64,000 nt of DNA from NCBI GenBank assembly GCA_020744225.1, contig JAGMWG010000002.1:2294001-2358000 (forward strand), in the 5' to 3' direction. Numbering within the stretch: position 1 is the first letter of the stretch; each line of letters begins with the position of its first letter. This document shows positions 36,454-46,958 of this stretch, in pieces. Position numbers and translations under genes: made by a program. This DNA comes from Paraphoma chrysanthemicola. Taxonomy: Eukaryota > Ascomycota > Dothideomycetes > Pleosporales > Phaeosphaeriaceae. Under the pieces are notes generated by a model. The model made no database searches, was not told the DNA's origin, and saw only the letters and a list, made by a program, of their open reading frames with translations.

Positions 36454-38373
36454 ATGGCTGACTCGCAGCCCAACGAGAAGGCAGTGTACGCGCTCATTGC
36501 GGCTGTCGCGAGCAACATGAATCGACTGCGGCAAGGTATTGACGGTCTTCGGCAAATACACAACCGCTGGAAAGGCAACGATGGTATCTCGATCAACCTA
36601 ATTGCGCAGCTAACGGCCCTTAAATCGAATCTCGGAAACATGCACGACTGGCTGAATCATGCGCTGTCCGACATGCACCCGCAGCTGCTTTCCGACCTGG
36701 ACGTCTTGATGTCTTCGTGTAGTTTGCTGGTACGGCACCTGGATGCATTAGTCCGCCGTTTGCACCAGCGGGATCACGACTCCATTGATTGCGCGACTAG
36801 GCTGAAACATGCGGTCGGCAGCCGGTCAATGGAGCGCTTGCGCAAAGTCGCGCAGCTACAGAACGAATCTGTAACCCTGCTTCTTGCAGCTTGCAAATGG
36901 TGGGCTAGCCAAGATTGTCCCACCTTCCCTTCAAACACTCTAACTACAAACAGCCATGCATCAGCACAACGCAAGATCCTACTGCACAAGAGCCGCCAGA
37001 TACGACGGGAAGATGCAAACTCCCTCAAAGTGCTGACTCGCTCGTCCAGAGTAGATGGGAGTTGCATGGGAGCCCTGACGCAAGCATCGGCCATGATCCA
37101 GTGGTTCAGATATGTCTTCTACATCAAACTCTTGCGAAACCAGGCCGAGCACGTTCCTACTGAGGAGGACTATGATCTCGAGGCCGCGGCGATTCGGTCC
37201 GATGCAATTGACCGCGCGCTGCAAGACGATGCGACTACTCTGCGGCGCGAGACCAAATTGGTCATGATGGGCAACGTCAACAGCGGGAAGGAGCTTGTCA
37301 TGCATCAGATGAAGGTTCTCTATGCTGATGGATATTACCCCCTCCAAGATCGCAAGCCCTACCGCTATGCTGTGCGCTCAACCGTCCGCTTACTTATTCA
37401 CTCGATTATCGATTTACTGAAAGACACCGGCATATCTTTGCCAAGTGAACTGAATCAAGAGTTCGCCATCTTGCTGCATGAGGTTGAGACGGTCGATATG
37501 CAGTTCATCTCGAAAGACGCCGCTCAAGCAGTCGAGCGAATATGGACTTGTCCTGAATTCGCGACATTGTTCATCAAGAACTTTGAAATCGACTTCCCTC
37601 AGTATGCGTCGTATTTCGCACAAGAAGTACAGCGGATGGCCAGCCCCGACTACATCCCCTCCGAGGCAGACATTATCCGGCTGAATCAATCCATAGGCGG
37701 CATCAGCGAATTGCGCTTTCACTGGGACGAGCTAGAAGTCCATCTCTTCAACATCAACAACGGATACATTCCCGGTAATTTTCGCAAGCGGTGGTTCCAT
37801 CAGCTCGAAGGCGCAACCTCGTTGGTGTACACTGTCGATGTATCACTGTACGACCGCCCGTACCTCGGACAGCCGACCGAGTCGCAGCTTCTGGACGACT
37901 TTGCCACCTTTGAGCAGTGGGCAGGGTCCGAAAAGTTTGCTGACTCCTCAATCATCTTGCTGCTTAATAACTTCACACGCTTTCGCGAGAAACTCCCTCA
38001 TTCTCCGCTCGAGACATTCTTCGCCGATTATGTACCCAGCGAAATTGATCCAGAGACATCGGCTCGCCAGTACATCCTGCGCCGCTTTAAAGATGTCAAC
38101 CGCAATCGCCTCTCCATCTACTCGTTCTGGGTCGACCTCGACCTCAGCGACAACGCGCATCTGTATGCTGCATTGAAGAAAACACTCCAACATATTCAGC
38201 AACGCAGAGCAAGAGAAGAGGTGTGGAATGCCAGTTCTGCGAGCATGGGATCAGGAAGCAGATCTGGGACCGGGTTGGCTAGTAGACTCATGGCCAGCCG
38301 CAGCGGCACGTCATTGAGGAAGAGAGCGGGTACCGATGCATCACGGGTCCTCAGTCCAGTCCAGAGCAACTGA
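36454..38373 (+). CDS. G-alpha-like protein with degenerate GTP-binding motifs
   Basis: Intronless, 639 aa, against about 350 for a canonical G-alpha. Residues 1-250 are a helical extension with no domain I know. From about 264 the chain follows G-alpha order, but every nucleotide motif is altered. The P-loop is GNVNSGKE (GK kept, following Ser/Thr lost). Switch I reads IIRLNQSIGGIS, without the catalytic Arg. Switch II, normally DVGGQR, is NINNGYIPGNFRKRW, losing the Gln. NKxD is NNFTRF, and TCATDT is SFWVDLDL. The helical-domain and alpha5-adjacent segments remain recognisable. The tail is Ser/Arg/Gly-rich. No N-terminal MGC acylation signal. I infer a pseudo-GTPase relative of G-alpha; binding partners unknown. 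Start supported by GCAATGGCT context. Confidence 0.8.
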   Translation: MADSQPNEKAVYALIAAVASNMNRLRQGIDGLRQIHNRWKGNDGISINLIAQLTALKSNLGNMHDWLNHALSDMHPQLLSDLDVLMSSCSLLVRHLDALVRRLHQRDHDSIDCATRLKHAVGSRSMERLRKVAQLQNESVTLLLAACKWWASQDCPTFPSNTLTTNSHASAQRKILLHKSRQIRREDANSLKVLTRSSRVDGSCMGALTQASAMIQWFRYVFYIKLLRNQAEHVPTEEDYDLEAAAIRSDAIDRALQDDATTLRRETKLVMMGNVNSGKELVMHQMKVLYADGYYPLQDRKPYRYAVRSTVRLLIHSIIDLLKDTGISLPSELNQEFAILLHEVETVDMQFISKDAAQAVERIWTCPEFATLFIKNFEIDFPQYASYFAQEVQRMASPDYIPSEADIIRLNQSIGGISELRFHWDELEVHLFNINNGYIPGNFRKRWFHQLEGATSLVYTVDVSLYDRPYLGQPTESQLLDDFATFEQWAGSEKFADSSIILLLNNFTRFREKLPHSPLETFFADYVPSEIDPETSARQYILRRFKDVNRNRLSIYSFWVDLDLSDNAHLYAALKKTLQHIQQRRAREEVWNASSASMGSGSRSGTGLASRLMASRSGTSLRKRAGTDASRVLSPVQSN

Positions 38374-39051
38374 GATCTTGAGAATCAGGAGACCACCAGA
38401 GTTCGAGGGGCTCTCTTATGTTTCGACGATTAGGGCAATTGGTTACAGCAGAGAGGAGTTGAGTTTGGCCTCTTTGGGCTCAAAGGCGTTCTGGACACGA
38501 GACATGGGCATGAGATACCACGGTGCGACGGCGTTTCGGAGAAACACCTTGTCCTGCGTTGATTTGATTTGATTGTCGCTCGCGATACATCTGAGTCATT
38601 AGGCGCTCAGACCAGAAGCTTAATGTTCTTGTATCCATTTCGCGTTGTGCTGCCGAGCATACCCGGAATTCTTCTTCCCATAATAGCGTCACGTTTTCCG
38701 CCGACTTTCACCAATCGCGCATCCCCGCACTCGTGCTTTATGCTCCACAACCAGCCTCAAGCCCTCTGGCCATTGTAACCACTATCTACTTCGGTCCATG
38801 GGATCTGGAGTCGTATGACAAGACCCGCACGCGACATGGCGGTCCTGGGGTGAGTGTGGGGACCCCGCAACTCGGAAAAAGGCTACCAGAAGTGTGACCC
38901 AACGTCGCCGATCTCCCGCGATGCAGTTGTGATGCAGTACAAAGTAGATGCATTTGTCGCGCTCCGGAATGGGAGAAATTGTATTAGTGTCCCTCCATCG
39001 CTCTCCACCTTCTACATCGCCGGGCTCTGATATAGGGTTCGAAGGTTCATC
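38374..39051. other. Intergenic, MFS transporter promoter
   Basis: About 680 bases between the G-alpha-like stop and the MFS start on the same strand. It should hold a terminator and the MFS promoter. No distinct element, gene or repeat recognised. Confidence 0.45.
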
Positions 39052-41060
39052 ATGGACAAGTCTGAACCATATTCCCAACGCATCGAAGCGGTATCGAACT
39101 CTTCTCCCGCCATGAGCGACGCCGAAAAACAGCAGTACGATGATGCTGTAGGCGCGAACCTTGAGCTCGACGAGAGCTCGCTGCCACCGGGCTACTTCAC
39201 GTCCAAGTTCTTCATTGGCTCCATGGCTGGCATCGGACTAGGATTGATGGCAGGTGTCGCCGCATTCGGTTATGCTGCACCAATCCTTGGCATAATAAAC
39301 GCAGATATTGGCCCTGTAAGTACAGTCTGTGTGTTTTCGCTCAGTTGTGAGCTCAAATGGCATCCTCACATACATGCGTGTCAATCTACAGCGCAGTGTC
39401 GAGCCCGAAATGGCATCCTGATTCACGCACCTGCCGTCCCTGGATGCAGTGTTGAGCGCCAGATAGCATCCCAGACTACATGCTGACGACGACAGGACCC
39501 CAACATTGTCTGGGTCGCTCTCTCCTACACCCTCACATCCGCCGTCACGCTAACCATCATCGGTCGCGTATCCGACATCTTTGGCCGTCGCTGGATCTTC
39601 GTTGGAGGTGCCGCCCTCGGAGTCGTAGGAGCCATTATCTGCGCAGTCGCACAGAATGTCACCACTCTCATCGTCGGCACGACCATCATGGGCGTAGCAG
39701 CCGCAACACAGCTCTCCTACTTCTACGTCATGGGCGAATTGGTGCCCATGAAATATCGCCTCGCTGGTAATGCTTTCTGCTACCTCTTCTGCATCCCGGG
39801 ATCTGGCATCGCGCCAGTAATCTCAACAAGCTTCATTCAGTACCACCCCAACGTTGGATGGCGAGGCTGCTATTACGTCCTCATCTGTATCCAGCTCTCG
39901 TCTTTCCTGTGCTGGTTCTTCTTCTACCACCCGCCCACATTCCGAATGAAGCACGGTGAACATGCCAGCGTCCTGAAGTACATCAAGAACTTCGACTATG
40001 TCGGCACCACGCTGTACACCGGCGGGCTGTTGGTCTTCATGATGGGACTAAACTGGGGCGGGAATGTATACGCATGGTCGTCCGCATACGTCATTGCTAC
40101 CATCGTAGTAGGCTTCGCTGCCCTTGTCGCATTTGTGTTGTATGAGGCGTATATGGACCTCAAGGAGCCGCTCGTCCCGATGCACATCTTCAGTAACTAC
40201 TCCTGGAACGCTTCAGTCATCTTGACCGGACTTGGCGCGTCGGTGTACTACGCTTTCGCCATCGTCTGGCCGTCCATGGTGGGAGTTTTGTACGGCGACG
40301 GAGGCCCGATGGCTAGTGCTTGGCTGTCCTCACTAGTGGGCCTCTGTATCACCATCGGTCAGATCGTCGGAGGCTTCAGTGGTAAGAAGATTGGGTACCT
40401 CAAGTGGCAATGCGTGGTAGGCATCACCCTGGGCGCCATTTGCTTCGGTAGCATGGCAACATGTGGCGTTGGCACCATGCCTCGTGCAGCCACATTGCTA
40501 TCTTTCGGAGTCTTCTTCGTCGGTTGGACAGAAGGTGCTGCCATTACGATCGGTGGGTGAATACATACAGGACCATGTAACACAGCTAATGTCTCCTAGT
40601 CACCCTCGCCGCAAAAGACCAGTACGCTCTTGGCACTGCCTCTGGCGTTGCTGGCTCCATCCGCTTCCTCATCTCCTCCATCGCCGCAACCGTCTACTCC
40701 GTCATCCTCTCCAACCGCCTCACCTCCACCATCTCTGCGCAAGTCCCGCCCGCGCTCATCGCCGCCGGTCTCCCCGTGAGCTCGATCCCATCCTTCATCT
40801 CCGCCTTCGCCCTCGGTCCCACCGCATTCGCCGCCATACCCGGCGTCACGCCTGCGATTCTGGCCGCAGGCACGAGCGCCTACAAGCAGGCCAATGCGGA
40901 CGCATATCGGACCGTCTTCCTCAGCAACATTGCATTTTCTGGCGTCGCAATCATTTGCAGTCTCTTGCTACCAAATGTGGATCATTTGCTGACAGGCCAA
41001 GTCGCTACGACGTTGCATCAGGGACGCGACGAGGGGCATATTGCAGGCGAGAAGGAGTAA
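39052..41060 (+). CDS. MFS transporter of the TRI12 type
   Basis: Three exons: 39052-39315, 39496-40552, 40600-41060; introns 180 and 47 nt; 593 aa. After a hydrophilic N-terminus (about 45 residues) come roughly 14 hydrophobic helices. MFS hallmarks are the loop 2-3 motif GRVSDIFGRRW and the polar MGELVPMKYRLAGNAF. The overall pattern (AAPILGIINADIGPDPNIVWVALSYTLTSAVTLTIIGRVSD, AAKDQYALGTASGVAGSIR) matches the TRI12 group of fungal efflux and siderophore carriers. It is expected in the plasma membrane or vacuole, driven by the proton gradient. The first intron is three to four times longer than the others here and contains a repeated unit. No biosynthetic cluster lies beside it, so the cargo is unknown. 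Confidence 0.92.
39342..39495 (+). repeat. Three diverged ~52-nt tandem units inside an MFS intron
   Basis: Within the 180-nt first intron of the MFS gene, similar cores begin with CAGT at 39342, 39394 and 39447, a period of 52-53 nt. Each core continues GTYGAGC..., then (A)ATRGCATCC. The unit length equals the usual intron length of this window, and the last copy ends at the acceptor GACGACAG. Confidence 0.65.
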
Positions 41061-41929
41061 TAATCACGCACTTGACGCTGAGGACAGTATATGTGTAATT
41101 TCAATATCATAAATGCCTGCCACAAATTGGGGTTCGATTTTAGAAGATTCCTCTGTCTCGCAATGAACGGATGCCCACACGCGACTGCCGCATCTTGACA
41201 ACTGCCTAAAATTACTCCACATGAGGCCATACCATCTGTCTAACACTGCGGTGCAAACTTTATGCATCACTAAAGACCACCTCGCTGCTGCGGTGCGTAC
41301 ACAAACCAAGTACTGACAGCACTCGAGATCATCGGTGCTTGACTCATGTCAAGTAGCACGCCCAGGGCGTTGGCCCAGGAGGCGTGCAACGATGGAGAAC
41401 CATACCCGCACCATCAATCACGTAAGCAGATGTCAATCAATTCATTGTGGCTTCCTCGTCCCGCTCCGAGTGTCCCCGGCTCATGCTACCCGTTTAAGCC
41501 TCACAAGTTGTGCGCACTTACATACCATTCCCACTCCACGTCTAGAGGGCAACGCACGTTCACATTCTCCATAGTAAACGCAAATAGTAGTCGGTAACAA
41601 ATTTCATTCCGTCATAACTCATCCCTCCCGCCCTAGTCTTGATAAAAGAAGTCGATAAAGTGAAGAAGAAGAAGCACACGAATCCCTCGACTGCACATCG
41701 GCCCAACGCAGCCCTATAACAAATATTGCATGCATATGACATTGGCCTTTGACAGGCCCCCGCACATTCCTTTGTAGATAACGATATCTGTCGAAAAACA
41801 TGACCCATTCGCCTCGAATGTGTGATGGAGAATGGCTAGCCCAGCCTCAATAGGAGAGGATATAACCTGTAAATGTCGTCTGAAAACGCCGATACCCATG
41901 CCGTGATGCCTGCGCCATGTCGCAGAGAA
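41061..41929. other. Intergenic, convergent 3' ends
   Basis: About 870 bases between the stops of the MFS gene (plus) and Cdc24 gene (minus). It probably contains both 3' UTRs. No reading frame worth annotating was seen. Confidence 0.5.
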
Positions 41930-44900
41930 CTACCGTTGACAGAAAAGTTCAATCTCGCCGAGTTGACCGCCACCGGGGTTCAGGTCTCGTTGCTGCTCCT
42001 TCCAATTTTCAAAGGCCTCCTGGACGTCGTCGTCACATTGGATGCTGACGTATGTGTTCTCGCTGTCGAGGTATTTGAGCTTCACCTGACCAGATCCTAG
42101 CGAGACTGATGTTGAGCGCTGCAGCTTTGCATCGATTCTGTCTTTGAGTGATTGGAAGCTGATGTTGGTGCTGACAACCAGAACCATTGTGCTGCCAGCC
42201 GACGGACAGTGCACCTTGACCTTGAGTTGCGTCGGTATGCTCGACTCATGTTGTGATAGTGGTGGCGACATGTTTCGCGACTCCATCGAAGCGGGTGTAA
42301 GTGTTCCTTGGCTTCGCTCGAAGGATGAGGCTGGTGTCATTGTCCGGGAGAGTGGCGGCTGGTAGCTAGGATCACGTCGAAGAGCGCCACTATGGTAGTC
42401 TGTGTTTGCCAGCTCGGCGGCAGTTCGCTGCTGAATCAGGCGATCTCGTTGAATAGCAGGCGACTGGGTGGCAGCTCGAGGCGGGGGAATGTTGGCAGGC
42501 GAGTTGTTTGCGCTGCGATTGACGATAGCGGCATTATAGGCATAGTGTGTCGGGAAAGGAGGCATGTCAGGTACTGGAGGTGCTTGTCCGTTTTGCATCT
42601 TTCTGTTCGGGCCTAGGGCCGAATTGATATCGGGGCTGCTAGCCGCCCTCATTCGGCCTTGGGACGACATTGCGGCGTTGGGTGGCAGCGATGGTCGTTG
42701 GCTGCGTGCCTGTGCATACTGTCCTGATCCGTCTCGGGACATGTGATTGCGAGACTGTGCGGGGGCTGTGTAGCGATTGTTTTCCTCATGCGAGTAGCCA
42801 TTAGGCGGCTGTTGGCGAGGGAAGGGGAATGTGCCGGCGGAGGATGAGCTTGTCCGCGCGTTGGAGTAAGTGGACATTGGTGTTTCGACGGTGGGAGAGA
42901 AGTACGACTCCTGTGCACCCCCATTCTGCAGCTGCTGAGTGCGTAGGGTTAGTGGTGCGTGAGCCGAATTGCTCATTGGGAAGCGGGGAGGCGGTACCCT
43001 TGGATCTCCATCTATCGGCGGCCCGCTCTCGCCAGTGGTTGATCGAGACCGCATGGATGCACTTGAACTGTTGTGCGCAGCTCTGTAGCTATTTGTGACT
43101 GTGTCGACATCATCGTCGCCGTCATCGTCATCATCTTCGCGGTACGGGTTTTCCAGGACTTGATCTCGCATGTATGCAAACTGGGTGTCGGAGGGCTTGG
43201 AGTGTGTCGTGCTGGCACTCGATCGCGCTTGGTCTTTCCAGTGGCGCCTCTGCATGTCCACTTGGGTTGCCCACTTTTTCATTTCGGCTTCAGTCGTGAA
43301 TCGGATAATGAAGTTCTCGATACCAGGATCACCCTTCCAGAATATTTGACATGTATATGAACCTGGCTTCGCGTCAGATCGTGTACTTGAAAGGGCTGAA
43401 GTGTCGCCTACCTGGCTTTTGCAAGGAAATTGTCTCTGTGACATTTTGCATGAAGATGCGGCCCTTGAGCTGCAACTTTGGCTTTCCGTCCTTGGTGACC
43501 AGTGTCCTCGTCGACATTTTGTTCTTTGGCTTGTTGATGTTGATCTCTTTGCAGCAGAGCAAGATCATCTCAAAGAGATATATCTTGTATTCGCGCTCTT
43601 CATTCTTCGAGGTCATGCTCTCGCCCTTGAGCACCGTGTACTGCCCGTAGAGGAGCAAGTCACCAAAACCTTCGATTCGATGGCCCTTCCAGTCTTCCAC
43701 CAGAGTCTTGAGCTCCTCGACAGCCTCAACACGTTCCTCGCGCGCAATAGCATCGTTGGTGCCTGCAAGCACAGACGAAGCCGCCTCGATACCCCGGGAG
43801 ATGTCGTCACGTCGCTGCTCGTCAAGGTCACCCTTGTCACGCAATTGCTGCTCGTTTATTAGCACTATATCTGAAGCACGCGCGGGAATCGAGTCATACC
43901 GAGAGTAAAAGTGGGTACTTGGTTAGTCGCTGAAATGGCTTCAAGAGAAAGGATGTCAGATGAGTCGGGGATTCCACCATTTGTCGCATTTCGGGAGATC
44001 CGCCCGTCTCTTTTAGTTTGTCGAACTCCCGCATCGCAATCTGCTCGCATTTCTTCTGGTTTGCGATATAGGGTTCGTAAACCTTGAAGGCTTCCTTGTA
44101 CAGCACGAAGAGATTGCCCCAATTCTGCTCGGAAGGTGGCTGCGCGTTGGTCTGCTCGACGCGGATCAGGAAGCGGCGCTGGAAGTCGAGCAGCGCATTG
44201 AGGTTGAGGAAAATGTCGTGCACCTGATCGCCGCTGATGACGCCTTTCTCCTCTACCAGCTTTTTGAACTCGTGCAGCAGCTCCAGATGCTGGACATATG
44301 TGCGCTCTGTTCTCACAAGCTCGTCAATGATGTGCTCTCGCTGCGTCCGCTTGCCACTGCCACCCGATCCATCGTCGGAGGCCTGGGTGGCGCTAATCTT
44401 GCCGAGTGCTACGAGGGAGTCTAGTACGCGACTCACTACATTTGTGACCTGTCTGCATTAGCCTTGTATCAACCGCACGTGGCACACGTCTCACTTTGAC
44501 GAATCCAGTCGTGTCGTCGCCGTACAGGTCTCCAATAATGAAGCAATTCTCCTGTGGGATGCCCAATTCGGTGACGCAGCTCTGGATGAACTTGTAGGTG
44601 GCCATCTTCTCGTTCTTCTTGAGGCTCTTCTCGTCGGTCTTGGAGTTCGGAATGCTCAGCGGGACCCGTGGCTCGAGGGCGTTGTACAGCTCCATCAGCG
44701 GGTAGCCGCGGCGGAAGGTCCTCCATAGCAGGGTGACGGGGTCGGCATCGTCGTCGGCCTTGCTCTCCTCGTCGACCATCCAGCTCGCGAAGCCGGGGAT
44801 CAGGCGCAGGCGCAGCTGCAGACTCAGGCAGCGCTGGAAGAGGCCGGCGTCCTTGTCGGCGCGCTTGTTGAGGACATTGTCGCTCGCCTCGATGGGGCCG

Positions 44901-45154
44901 CCATTCACGGGCGTCGGCGGCCAGTTGGGCGGCGGCTGTCCTCCAAACAGCGTCGAGCTGCTGGTGTGCTGGGTGCTCTGGGTGTCGCGGGCGCTGCTGT
45001 GCGAGTAGCTCGAGTACTGGCTCTGGAAGCTCTGGTGGGACATGAGGGACGGCGGCGGCCCTTGGTTGCTGGCGATGCGGGAGTGGGCGGCGGCTTGGGA
45101 GGCGTGAGGGGGAGGGTGCATGTTCATCAGCCCGGAGTGCGCTGCAATCTCCAT
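41930..45154 (-). CDS. CDC24: Cdc24, guanine nucleotide exchange factor for Cdc42
   Basis: Four exons: 45154-44495, 44448-43900, 43847-43412, 43362-41930; introns 46, 52 and 49 nt; 1025 aa. Domain order is that of Cdc24/Scd1. A Ser/Gln/Pro-rich N-terminus precedes the CDC24-type calponin-homology domain (LFQRCLSLQLRLRLIPGFASW ... ATYKFIQSCVTELGI, about 100-215). The DH domain (about 240-440) includes IIDELVRTERTYVQHLELLHEF and LLKPFQRLTKYPLLL. The PH domain (about 465-590) includes KLQLKGRIFMQNVTETISLQKPG and the spliced SYTCQIFWKG. A long disordered linker leads to a C-terminal PB1 domain (about 925-1025) with acidic OPCA motif YLDSENTYVSIQCDDDVQEAF, which in yeast binds Bem1. It activates Cdc42 at sites of polarised growth. 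Confidence 0.96.
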
Positions 45155-46958
45155 GGCGAACTAATCCTTCATCTCCTTGCGCAGGTGCAGTCGGGGAAAG
45201 ATCCAAGCGCTAATCGCTAGGCAGGGTCTCGACAAGGGTGGCTTTTGGGGCGGGCAGCTGCGATGGAGCCTCGCCGCTCGTTTGCGCTGCGCTGGCGGCG
45301 GTCAAGGACGACAGACGGGCTGCGGGTGTCTGGCGGTGATGGCGACGTGTCGTAGGGCTGCAGATATTCGATCCGACTGCGGCGGGCGTGGTGACGAGGT
45401 GGAGGACGGCCTGCATAGGGGATGCGGCGTTTCACAATCATCCGTCGTCGGGCACACGCACGTGATCCGGTCTGCAACAAGGACAGCGACAGCGACTCAT
45501 GCATGGCATGGCGTCTTTAGCCGTCCGCACATAGTCTGCTTCACACTCAGGACTTGCCTGCTCAGATCGCCACCATCGCTGGACGGGCAGCTTCGCCGAC
45601 GTGCGGTCCGAAGACAGGGCCGGCGCGTGGCTGCTCCAGTGTTTCCTGCGGTCGAGGTACTGGTACCGTACCGTGAGAAACGCGACTCGAGTGCAATGGT
45701 GCGTTCGTCCCGATGCTGCACGCTCTGCACCGCGTGCCTCACGACTGCATCTGCCTTGGCTTTTTGCGTTTAGCAGCATCGGACATGGCAATTCTATTCG
45801 CTGCTTGCATGTTGCTTCTGTCGGCACAGGCCCTTGTTCGGGCGCGATCAACGTGCCGTGCAGCATGCAAGTGCCGGAGCATTTGTCTGCGCATCAGCAC
45901 GATTGAATGCGCTATCAATCTTGACTACATCAATCAACAAGCACAACTCCGGCACGACCTCACCGCTTCTCGCACAGTCGTTGCTTTGGGCGGCCTTCTA
46001 CGCGCCAGGCCTCGCATCACGTCTGCACAGGCGATGTATTGGCCAGCCTGAGCGCAGCAGCGGAAGCAAGAGAGGTCGTCTGATCAAGGGCGCTTGCAGC
46101 CCTGCCGCAAGAGGCAGAAGTTGAGTTTGCGGGATTTGAGAAGAACCCAAGTGCTGCCAAACAACGCCCGACGCCATCCCACGTCGCGTGGAGAGTGAGC
46201 CTATTTGTGTCGAGGGTGTACCCTTGAGTACGGCGCGACACCAGCCCACCAAGCACGCCTTCACGACCTGGAAACGGGTGGTAGTCGAGTGCGCTATAGC
46301 TGGATGGCTGCTGCCGAAATATGCGTTTCAGACTGCTCTGTTAGTGGAGCGATCGACCGGCTGAGCGTGCGAGACTCGACAATCCATGGGTCCGCGCTAG
46401 AATCGCGATGATCATGAGGTGATTTCGGGACTCACCCAGACGGGCAGGCGGTCATAATGTCTGTCCCGTGGTGGTTGTGTGAGAGCGTCACATGCTGGAC
46501 ATGAGCCAAAAGTTTTTGCCCGTGTTTCAGAGCAGCTTCTAGCAGCGACTAGAAGCCTGCTCGGGTGGATACGTGCACGGGTAGCGGCAGGGTGGAGGAT
46601 GGTGATGCCTCGAACGGTTATTTTGACGAAGGAAGGCGCACGGACCCGATCTAAAGGCGGAAGCGACGACGACAACGCCTCGAGGCTCACACCGAACGAC
46701 TTCTTCAGGACCCGGCCTTGGACACATGCATAGCCAAACGACTGTCAAAACTGAGCTTCACCACCAGAGTCGTAAACAACCCCGCGGACCGGCTTTGCAC
46801 ATGTTTTGATCCTCGCCCGCCAGGCAGCACAGCGAACACCCTGCAGTCCATGCACCAGCACATCTCACACCCACTCTCTCCGCCACGGAGCACTCGCCTC
46901 GCCCTTACATCACCTCTCTATTCATAACATCTCGTGCTTCTCATTCGCGCGCCGAAGC
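45155..46958. other. Divergent promoter region, Cdc24 and F-box/WD40 genes
   Basis: 1.8 kb between two divergent start codons. Many overlapping frames of 70-200 codons exist, Cys/Arg-rich and without domains, typical of GC-rich non-coding DNA. A plus-strand frame continues upstream from the F-box/WD40 ATG to 46806 but contains no better start. No RNA gene recognised. Confidence 0.5.

Noticed and set aside
44469..45206. 245-codon Ala/Arg-rich frame over the Cdc24 start
   Set aside because: It overlaps exon 1 of Cdc24 in another frame and its composition is that of a frame shadow.
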